NCBI GenBank assembly: GCA_947303855.1
Contig: CAMYZO010000024.1
Coordinates: forward strand, 1-41,373
Direction of reading: 5' to 3'
Source of the DNA: an uncultured Prevotellaceae bacterium
GTDB lineage: Bacteria; Bacteroidota; Bacteroidia; Bacteroidales; Bacteroidaceae
DNA: 41,373 nt
Made by a program: the position numbers and the translations under genes. Positions 15,793-23,053 of this stretch are shown here, in pieces (positions within the stretch are counted from its first letter, which is position 1; the number at the start of each line of letters is the position of its first letter). Below the pieces are notes generated by a model. It worked only from the letters and a program-made list of their open reading frames with translations. It was not told where the DNA came from and did not search any database.

Positions 15793-17841
15793 ATGAACAA
15801 GCAAATAGTAGAGAACACATACTGGCGCAACCTGCTCATCAAAGTGTCGCTGGTGGCCGCCACCGTCTCGCTGATCGTGTGGGCCATGCCCCGCGACAGC
15901 AGCACTAACTTTAAGATAGAGAAAGGTAAGCCATGGCGCTACAGCGACTTTACGGCTCCCTTCGACTTTCCCATCTACAAGAGCGAAGAGCTGGTGCAGA
16001 AGGAACGCGACAGCCTGCTCAAGGAGTTTGAGCCTTACTACAACTTCGACAAGCAGGTGGAGCCTGCCCAAATGAAGCAGTTCCGCCAGGATTATGCCAA
16101 CGGCATACCGGGGGTGCCTGCCCAGGACATGGAGATTATCATAGCCCGGCTGCACCAGTTCTACTCACAGGGCATCATGAACTCCTCCGAGTATAACGAG
16201 CTACGGGCCGATACGACGAAAATCATACGCATCGTCAACGGCAAGAACGCCACGAGCATAGCCATCAGCAAAATCTACTCTACCGTAGGGGCCTACGAGC
16301 AGCTGTTCCTCGACCCCAGGCTCGCCGAGTATAAGGCCCTGCTGATGAAATGCAGCCTGAACGACTATATCATGGCCAACCTGACATACGACAAGAGCAG
16401 GAGCGATGCCGCACAGGAGGATTTGTTGGCAAGCATACCGCTGGCCAACGGTGTAGCCCAGCGCGGACAGAAAATCATTGACCGCGGCGACATCGTCGAC
16501 GAGCGGACCTACAACATCCTGGAGTCGTTCTTCCGCGAGAATGAGCGACGCCAGAAAGACGACACCAAACTGAGCTACATCATCCTGGGCGAAATCATCT
16601 ATGTGGGCATACTCATCATCTGCTTCACCATCTACCTCACGCTGTTCCGCAAGGACTACTTCGAGAAGCCGCGCTCGCTGATGATGATCTACTCGCTCAT
16701 CCTGCTGTTCTCAGTGGCGGCATCGCTCATGGTGAGCCACAACGTGCTGCACATCTACATCATTCCCTTTGCCATGGTGCCCATCTTCGTCCGCGTGTTC
16801 ATGGACTCACGGACAGCCTTCATGGCTCACACCGTCATGGTGCTCATCTGCGCTGCCATGCTGCAACATCCCCTGGAGTTCATTGCCGTTGAGGAAGTGG
16901 CCGGACTGGTGGCCATCTTCTCGCTGCGCGAACTGTCGAGCCGGTCGCAGCTGTTCTGGACGGCCGTGCTGGTGACAACGGCCAGCGCACTGACGCATCT
17001 GGCACTGACCTGGATACGCTCCGGCGACATCATCAAGATTGACTTCAACGAGTTCAACTACTTGTTCATCAACGGACTGGTGCTGTTCTGCTCCTACCCG
17101 CTGCTGTACATCATTGAGAAGGCATTCAACTTCACATCGAACATCACACTCATTGAACTCAGCGACATGAACAAGGAACTGCTGCGACGCATGAGCGAGG
17201 TGGCTCCCGGCACCTTCCAGCACTCCATTCAGGTGGGCAACCTGGCTGCCGAGATTGCCAACAAGATTGGCGGCAAGAGCCAGCTGGTGCGCACGGGCGC
17301 CCTTTACCACGACATCGGCAAGATGCAGAACCCCATCTACTTCACCGAAAACCAGGCGGGCATGAACCCGCATGAGGGCATGGCTTATGTTGACAGCGCA
17401 CAGATGCTTATCAGCCACGTCACCGAGGGACTGAAACTGGCCGAGAAATATAATCTGCCACAGGTCATCCGCGAGTTTATTGCTACGCACCATGGACTGG
17501 GCAAGACGAAGTACTTCTACATCAAGCAGAAAAACGAGTTCCCCGACGAGCCTGTCGACGACCTGCAGTTCACCTACCCCGGCCCCAATCCCTCGACCAA
17601 GGAGCAGGCCATACTCATGATGGCCGACGCCGTAGAGGCCGCCTCACGCTCACTGCCCGACTATACAGAACAGAGCATACGCGAACTGGTGAACCGCATC
17701 GTGGACTCCCAGACGGAAGAGGGCTACTTCCGCGACTGCCCCATCACTTTCCGCGACCTGCAGTATGCCAAGACGGTGCTCATCGAGAAGCTCAAAACCA
17801 TCTACCACACCCGCATCAGTTACCCCGAACTGAAGAAGTAA
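15793..17841 (+). CDS. 7TM-HD family phosphohydrolase (PgpH-like)
   Basis: The protein has 682 residues. One N-terminal membrane helix (about 15-32) is followed by an extracytoplasmic 7TMR-HDED-type domain (about 50-265), a cluster of membrane helices (about 270-450) and a cytoplasmic HD domain with YHDIGKM (near 507) and an IATHHGLGKTKYFY segment. This architecture matches PgpH, which in Listeria hydrolyses cyclic di-AMP. Bacteroidales relatives are annotated only as HDIG proteins. A role in second-messenger turnover controlled by an external signal is likely but inferred. Transcribed alone from its own promoter, it is followed by a long inverted repeat (17852-17931). Confidence 0.88.
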   Translation: MNKQIVENTYWRNLLIKVSLVAATVSLIVWAMPRDSSTNFKIEKGKPWRYSDFTAPFDFPIYKSEELVQKERDSLLKEFEPYYNFDKQVEPAQMKQFRQDYANGIPGVPAQDMEIIIARLHQFYSQGIMNSSEYNELRADTTKIIRIVNGKNATSIAISKIYSTVGAYEQLFLDPRLAEYKALLMKCSLNDYIMANLTYDKSRSDAAQEDLLASIPLANGVAQRGQKIIDRGDIVDERTYNILESFFRENERRQKDDTKLSYIILGEIIYVGILIICFTIYLTLFRKDYFEKPRSLMMIYSLILLFSVAASLMVSHNVLHIYIIPFAMVPIFVRVFMDSRTAFMAHTVMVLICAAMLQHPLEFIAVEEVAGLVAIFSLRELSSRSQLFWTAVLVTTASALTHLALTWIRSGDIIKIDFNEFNYLFINGLVLFCSYPLLYIIEKAFNFTSNITLIELSDMNKELLRRMSEVAPGTFQHSIQVGNLAAEIANKIGGKSQLVRTGALYHDIGKMQNPIYFTENQAGMNPHEGMAYVDSAQMLISHVTEGLKLAEKYNLPQVIREFIATHHGLGKTKYFYIKQKNEFPDEPVDDLQFTYPGPNPSTKEQAILMMADAVEAASRSLPDYTEQSIRELVNRIVDSQTEEGYFRDCPITFRDLQYAKTVLIEKLKTIYHTRISYPELKK

Positions 17842-17851
17842 CTTAAATAAT

Positions 17852-17931
17852 GTACGCAAAGACGCGAAGAACGCAAAGAATAATTTGTCGCCACACAGAT
17901 AAGAACTTTGCGTCTTAGCGTCTTTGCGTAC
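17852..17931. repeat. Inverted repeat with TACGCAAAGACGC arms
   Basis: The left arm 17852-17878 and right arm 17906-17931 are near-perfect inverted copies separated by 27 nt. The arms contain GTACGCAAAGACGC and ACGCAAAG. Part of the same sequence recurs at about 21195-21212 (TATACGCAAAGACGCGAAG) and more weakly at about 25556. It may also act as a terminator-like hairpin for the HD gene. The remainder of the 17842-18076 gap carries the next promoter. Confidence 0.8.
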
Positions 17932-18039
17932 CAACCAAATTCTGCACAAATCTATGCGGTTTGTGCAATAATTAAATTCCGTTAAGATAATAAACGTTAA
18001 TACTGTGTGCGAAAACAGCCCCTTTTACGCTAATCTGCG

Positions 18040-18047
18040 TACCTTTG
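18040..18047 (+). promoter_or_regulatory. -7 box for the first OmpP1/FadL-like gene
   Basis: TACCTTTG followed by GCAGCC, 30 bp before the ATG at 18077. Confidence 0.65.
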
Positions 18048-18076
18048 CAGCCAGTTTTTTAACTTGTTTTTAGGAA

Positions 18077-19576
18077 ATGAATAATTTTAAAGCAGTTTTA
18101 GCCAGCGCGATGCTGGCAGCTACCACAACCAGTGCCACCGCCGGTGGAATACTGACTAACACCAACCAGAGTATTGACTTCCTGCGTAACCCCGCCCGCG
18201 ATGCCTCCATCGCACTCGACGGCGTCTACTCCAACCCTGCCGGCGTAGCCTTCATGCCCGAAGGATTCCATGTAGGCTTCAACTGGCAGTACGCCCACCA
18301 GACGCGCACCATCACATCGACCAACGACTTCTTCAAGACAGGCAGGAAAAACCACGGACAGGCCACCAAGACCTTCGAGGGCACTGCCGACGCACCATGC
18401 ATACCGTCGCTGCAGGCTGCCTATAACAAAGGCGACTGGAGCATACAGTTCAACTTCTCAGTGCCCGGAGGCGGCGGCAAGTGCCAGTATGCCGACGGAC
18501 TGGGCTCCTTCGAGAGCGTCGTAGGCAACATCGCCAACCAGCTCAAGCCCTTCGGCGCACAGGGCTACGACATGGACGGCTTCATGGAAGGACGGCAGTA
18601 CTACTTCGGTGTACAGCTGGGAACAGCCTACAAAATCAACGAGAAGCTGGCCGTCTACGGCGGACTGCGACTGCTCTACGGCACCGCTACCTACAAGGCC
18701 AAGATCAGTAATATCATGGTGAACGTCGGCGAAGGTCTCTACGCGCCTTTCGGCAACTTCCTCCAGTCGGCTGCCACAACTGTCGACAATAACCTGGAAA
18801 TGGTAGATGCCGGCATGGCACAGTATGAGGCTGCCGGAGCCACCGCCGCCCCACAGTATGCCGAACTTGCGGCCACCAAGACCCAGCTGGAGGGTGCCAA
18901 GCAGAGCATCAGCAGCCTGCAGAAGTACTCACAGGGCGTCAACCTGCTGTGCAACCAGACCAGCTACGGCGTCGCTCCAGTCATCGGCGTCGACTATAAG
19001 CTGAACGACCGCTTCAACTTCGCTGCTAAGTACGAGTTCAAGACGCAGATCCGCATGAAGAACGAATCGACCGTCAATGAGGCCAGCGAGATAAGCGCCG
19101 TCAACAAGTTCCGCGACGGCGAGGAGGTGAACGAGGACGCCCCGGCCATGCTCACCGTCGGCGCTCAGTGGAGCCCCATCAGCGAGGTGCGCCTGAGCCT
19201 GGGCTGGCACCACTACTTTGACAAGGAGGCCAGCTGGTATGACAATGCCCAGGACAAGCTCGACCATAACAGCAACGAGTTCCTGGCCGGCGCTGAATGG
19301 GACGTCACCGACCGCCTCACCGTCTCGCTCGGCGGACAGCTGACACGCTACTGACTGACCGACGACTACATGAACGACATGTCGTTCGTGGTCAACAGCA
19401 ACAGCATCGGCCTGGGCTTCAACTACAAGGCTACTGACAAGCTGACGCTGAAGGCCAGCTACTTCCAGACGATGTACGACACCTACGACCGCGTAACGTC
19501 GACCACACCGCTGGTCAGCGACTCGTTCACCCGCACCAACCGCGTACTGGGCGTAGGCTGCCAGGTAGATTTGTAA
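18077..19576 (+). pseudogene. OmpP1/FadL-type outer-membrane protein broken by an in-frame TGA
   Basis: The reading frame opens with a signal peptide (MNNFKAVLASAMLAATTTSATA) and the family start GGILTNTNQSIDFLRNPARD, then YSNPAGVAF. It runs to a TGA at 19352-19354 (425 codons) and continues in the same frame for another 74 codons to 19576, ending in a normal barrel C-terminus (LGVGCQVDL). The paralogue just downstream reads GGQRTDYGLSDNY where this one reads GGQLTRY-stop-LTDDY, so a single GGA-to-TGA change would explain the break. As written, the product loses the last barrel strands and the C-terminal assembly signal and is unlikely to fold. A sequencing error or a recent mutation are both possible. 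The family transports hydrophobic compounds across the outer membrane. Confidence 0.85.
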
Positions 19577-19600
19577 CCGCAACAACCAACAGACTTCATG

Positions 19601-19628
19601 AAGGCTCGCCGGCTGGCGAGCCTTTTTC
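19601..19628 (+). terminator. Rho-independent terminator
   Basis: AAGGCTCGCC / GGCGAGCCTT 10-bp stem with a GGCT loop followed by TTTCT. It separates the two OmpP1/FadL-like genes, so they are separate transcription units. Confidence 0.85.
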
Positions 19629-19702
19629 TGTGCTACGTAAACCTTTTTGTTCGTTTTCAGCATTTTTTTACCCAAAAGTTCTGCAAACCCGTTTTTTATT
19701 CG

Positions 19703-19710
19703 TACCTTTG
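19703..19710 (+). promoter_or_regulatory. -7 box for the second OmpP1/FadL-like gene
   Basis: TACCTTTG followed by GCAGCCGA, 30 bp before the ATG at 19740. Its context is nearly the same as that of the first paralogue. Confidence 0.65.
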
Positions 19711-19739
19711 CAGCCGATTTAACAAAATAATAGGAAAAA

Positions 19740-21062
19740 ATGAACAAAAAGATTGTTGCCCTGCTACTGATGGGGGCTGCCCTGACCACGGCAAACGCCG
19801 GTGGTCTGATGACTAACACCAACTACCACGTTGCCTTCGACCGCATGATGGCCCGAGGCGCCTCTATGGAGATTGACGCCGCCTACTCTAACCCCGCCGG
19901 ACTGGCCTGGGGCTACGAGGGCTTCCAACTGTCGCTCGACTTCCAGAAGCCCTGGCAGAACCGTGATATAGAATATGGTGGAACCACCTTCGTAGGCAAG
20001 GCATCGGCACCCATCGTGCCGGCACTCTTCGCCAGCTACAAGCAAGACCGCTGGGCCGTATCGACCATGATAGGTATTGTGGGCAGCGGTGGCTTCGTAA
20101 AATACGACAATGGCGTACCCATGTTCAACGTACTGATGGGCAGCCTGCTGAATGCCAATGGCTTTGCGCCGGGCAGCTACCAGCTGGACTCAGAGATGAA
20201 GGGCAAGCAGTATATCTATGGCGGACAGGTGAACTTCACCTACAAGCTGACCGACTGCCTGGCTGCTGCCGTGGGCCTGCGCGCCAACTACTACGACGGT
20301 TACTACCGCGGCCATGTCATTGCCGACAACCACGCCCAGTTGGGCAGGCTGGCAAGTCTGCTGCTTGACGTAGACCAGAAGGGCTGGGGCTTTACGCCGC
20401 TTGTCAGTGCCAGCTTCCACAAAGGCCCGCTCACGGTCACGACACGCTATGAGTTCCGCACGAAGATAGAGACTGAGAACGAGACCAACATCTTAGAGGC
20501 CGGACTGGGGGCCAACCTCATAAAGGCGATGATGGCGCAGGACCCCAATGCTGCAGCCAAGATGGCAGCCCTCAAGGGACAGCTCGACGGCTACACGGCT
20601 GCTTACGCCGACGGAGCCAAGACGCGCTACGACATGCCAGCACTGCTCACGGTGGCCGTGGGCTATGAGATTACGCCAAAACTGCGTGCCACTGCCGAGT
20701 ACCATTTCTTCGACGATAAGAACGCCAAGATGAGCGGCAACCGCCAGGACGAACTGACTCACGGCACGCACGAGGTGCAGTTGGGTGCCGAGTACGACAT
20801 CAACGACAAGTTCACCGTCAGCCTGGGCGGTCAGCGCACCGATTACGGTCTGAGCGACAACTACCAGCAGGACACCTCGTTTGCCTGCGACAGCTACAGC
20901 GTAGGACTGGGTGGCGCCTGGAACATCAACGAGAAGGTACGCCTGAATGCCGGCTACTTCATCACGCTTTACAGCGACTACAACAAGACCGCCAGCTACG
21001 GCCCGGAGACCTTCTCGCGCACGAACAACGTCATTGGTCTGGGGGTCGATTTCAAGTTCTAA
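19740..21062 (+). CDS. OmpP1/FadL-type outer-membrane protein
   Basis: The protein has 440 residues with a signal peptide (MNKKIVALLLMGAALTTANA). The mature start is GGLMTNTNYHVAFDRMMARG, followed by YSNPAGLAW, which matches the OmpP1/FadL/TodX family. The C-terminus (NNVIGLGVDFKF) ends in Phe as expected for outer-membrane barrels. It is clearly a paralogue of the gene just upstream: the two share the N-terminal TNTN and YSNPAG motifs, the central DMPALLTVAVGY-like segment and the C-terminal strands. FadL-type channels take up fatty acids or aromatics; the substrate here is unknown. It remains intact while its neighbour is interrupted. Confidence 0.88.
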   Translation: MNKKIVALLLMGAALTTANAGGLMTNTNYHVAFDRMMARGASMEIDAAYSNPAGLAWGYEGFQLSLDFQKPWQNRDIEYGGTTFVGKASAPIVPALFASYKQDRWAVSTMIGIVGSGGFVKYDNGVPMFNVLMGSLLNANGFAPGSYQLDSEMKGKQYIYGGQVNFTYKLTDCLAAAVGLRANYYDGYYRGHVIADNHAQLGRLASLLLDVDQKGWGFTPLVSASFHKGPLTVTTRYEFRTKIETENETNILEAGLGANLIKAMMAQDPNAAAKMAALKGQLDGYTAAYADGAKTRYDMPALLTVAVGYEITPKLRATAEYHFFDDKNAKMSGNRQDELTHGTHEVQLGAEYDINDKFTVSLGGQRTDYGLSDNYQQDTSFACDSYSVGLGGAWNINEKVRLNAGYFITLYSDYNKTASYGPETFSRTNNVIGLGVDFKF

Positions 21063-21073
21063 GGGAAAAAAAC

Positions 21074-21410
21074 AAGTAGCACCTCTAGCACCCGACACTT
21101 ATCTGCTTGATTACCAGCATGCTACAAGACCGGCAACCTAGCACCTAACCCTCACCCGAAGTCACACCTAAGCCACACGACCGACATTTTTTAATATACG
21201 CAAAGACGCGAAGCACACAAAAAAATCCCGGCCTCTCACGAAAAAATCCAGTGTGGAAATTTTCGTCAGAGGCCGGGAGACTTTTGGATACCACCTTAGC
21301 GGGAGGCCACTTTGGGTGCTACTTTGGGTGGCACCTCGGGGCACTACCTGACACCCAAAACCCCTATTGATTTTCAAGCAGTTAAGTGCCGGGTGCTAGA
21401 GGTGTCACTT
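21074..21410. mobile_element. MITE-like repeat element with 37-bp inverted ends
   Basis: The ends 21074-21110 and 21374-21410 are inverted copies matching at about 33 of 37 positions (inner TCAAGCAG-TAAGTG, then CGGGTGCTAGAGGTG). Inside lie a strong 19-bp-arm hairpin (21226-21244 with 21260-21278; core CCCGGCCTCT), several AGCACC(C)-type motifs in both orientations, and a copy of the TACGCAAAGACGC repeat (about 21195). No ORF is credible. It fills nearly all of the 370-bp gap between two convergent genes, where it may also terminate transcription. No target duplication was identified. Confidence 0.6.
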
Positions 21411-21432
21411 CTTTTCCTGTTTGCCTGTATAA

Positions 21433-22953
21433 TTAGTCCTGGATGAGGCACTCACCCGTCATGTCTGACGGCTGCTCCAGACCCATGATGTGCAGGATGC
21501 TGGGTGCCACGTCGGCCAGACGGCCGTCCTTCACCGTAGCCGAGTTGTTGTTGGTCACGTAGATGAAGGGCACGGGGTTCAGCGAGTGAGCCGTGTTGGG
21601 CGTGCCGTCGGCATTGATGGCGTTGTCGGCATTGCCGTGGTCGGCAATGATGATGGCCTCGTAGTCGTTGGCCTTGGCAGCCTCAATCACCTCACGCACG
21701 CAGTTGTCGACAGCCCACACAGCCTTGGCAATGGCGTTGTAGACACCTGTGTGGCCCACCATGTCGCCATTGGCGAAGTTGACCACGATGAAGTCATACT
21801 CCTGCGTCTGAATGGCTCCTACCAGCTTGTCTTTCACCTCGTAGGCACTCATCTCTGGCTTCAGATCGTAGGTGGCCACCTTGGGGCTGGGCACCAGGAT
21901 GCGGTCCTCGCCCTCGTAGGGAGCCTCGCGTCCGCCGTTGAAGAAGAAGGTGACGTGGGCATATTTCTCGGTCTCGGCGGTGTGCAGCTGTTTCTTGCCC
22001 TGACGGCTCAGATACTCGCCCAGCGTGTTCTCCACGTTCTCCTTGGGGAAGAGGATGTGTACGCCCTGGAACGAAGCGTCGTACGGCGTCATGCAGTAGT
22101 ACTGCAGTCCGGGGATGGTCTTCATGCCCTGTTCCGGCATGTCCTGCTGTGTCAGCGCGATGGTCATCTCCTTGGCGCGGTCGTTGCGGAAGTTGATGAA
22201 GATGACGACGTCGCCCTCTTCAATGCAGCCGTTCACACTGGCGTTATGGATTGGCTTGATGAACTCGTCGGTGACACCCTCGTCATAGCTCTCCTGCATG
22301 GCCTGCACCATGTCGGTGGCCTGCTTGCCGGTACCGTTGACAATGAGGTCGTAGCCCTCCTTAACACGCTCCCAGCGCTTGTCGCGGTCCATGGCGTAGA
22401 AGCGGCCCACAATGCTGGCGATGGCAGCGTCGTTGTCGGCACATACCTTCGTCACCTGCTCAATAAAGCCCTTGCCCGACTTCGGGTCGGTGTCGCGGCC
22501 GTCCATGTAGCAGTGAACAAACAGCTGGTTCTTCAGACCGTAGGCCTTGCCTATCTCAATGAGTTTGAACAGGTGATCGAGGCTGGAGTGTACGCCACCG
22601 TCGGAGCAGAGGCCCATGAGGTGCAGCTTCTTGCCCTGCTCCTTGGCATAGCTGTAGGCAGCCTTCACCTGCGGGTTCTCCATGATGCTGCCGTCCTTGC
22701 AGGCGCGGTTAATCTTCACCAGGTCCTGGTAGACGATGCGTCCGGCACCGATATTGAGATGGCCCACCTCAGAGTTGCCCATCTGTCCGTCGGGCAGACC
22801 CACGTCCTCGCCGCTGGCCTGCAGCTGTGAGTGAGCGCTGGTGGCTGTTAAGAGATCAAGATACGGGGTTGGCGTGTTGAAAATCACGTCACCTTTACCA
22901 TGCTTGCCGATTCCCCATCCGTCGAGAATCATCAATAGAGCTTTCTTTGCCAT
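21433..22953 (-). CDS. gpmI: Cofactor-independent phosphoglycerate mutase
   Basis: The 506-residue protein begins [16 protein letters not shown], the alkaline-phosphatase-superfamily metal site, and carries the phospho-serine motif [18 protein letters not shown]. The metal-binding HGNADN and GHTGVY segments follow in the C-terminal part. It interconverts 3- and 2-phosphoglycerate with manganese. Length and motifs are standard. It is a single gene with its own TAACTTTG promoter, divergent from the GH3 gene. The long open frame on the opposite strand is a by-product of codon bias. Confidence 0.95.
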   Translation of the reverse strand: MAKKALLMILDGWGIGKHGKGDVIFNTPTPYLDLLTATSAHSQLQASGEDVGLPDGQMGNSEVGHLNIGAGRIVYQDLVKINRACKDGSIMENPQVKAAYSYAKEQGKKLHLMGLCSDGGVHSSLDHLFKLIEIGKAYGLKNQLFVHCYMDGRDTDPKSGKGFIEQVTKVCADNDAAIASIVGRFYAMDRDKRWERVKEGYDLIVNGTGKQATDMVQAMQESYDEGVTDEFIKPIHNASVNGCIEEGDVVIFINFRNDRAKEMTIALTQQDMPEQGMKTIPGLQYYCMTPYDASFQGVHILFPKENVENTLGEYLSRQGKKQLHTAETEKYAHVTFFFNGGREAPYEGEDRILVPSPKVATYDLKPEMSAYEVKDKLVGAIQTQEYDFIVVNFANGDMVGHTGVYNAIAKAVWAVDNCVREVIEAAKANDYEAIIIADHGNADNAINADGTPNTAHSLNPVPFIYVTNNNSATVKDGRLADVAPSILHIMGLEQPSDMTGECLIQD

Positions 22954-22988
22954 AATTCTGAAAATATTAAAGTACCTTAATTTGGGTG

Positions 22989-22996
22989 CAAAGTTA
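22989..22996 (-). promoter_or_regulatory. -7 box for gpmI
   Basis: TAACTTTG on the minus strand, 36 bp before the gpmI ATG. Confidence 0.7.
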
Positions 22997-23018
22997 CGTC
23001 TTTTTTTTGAATTATTGC

Positions 23019-23026
23019 TATCTTTG
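23019..23026 (+). promoter_or_regulatory. -7 box for the GH3 gene
   Basis: TATCTTTG followed by GCATG, 28 bp before the ATG at 23054. It lies back to back with the gpmI promoter. Confidence 0.65.
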
Positions 23027-23053
23027 CATGATTAAATCTTAATATGAACAAAC

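Noticed and set aside
19352..19354. TGA read as a sense codon (recoding) in the first OmpP1/FadL-like gene
   Set aside because: TGA terminates many other genes here (for example both at 11076-11094), and no recoding element is visible; a point mutation is simpler.
17852..21410. Recurring TACGCAAAGACGC units considered as a CRISPR array
   Set aside because: The units are few, irregularly spaced and partly inverted, with no regular spacers and no cas genes nearby.
21490..22830. A 446-codon open frame on the strand opposite gpmI
   Set aside because: It is fully antisense to a confidently identified gene, has low-complexity Val/His/Leu-rich composition and no family motifs. The codon bias of gpmI explains it.
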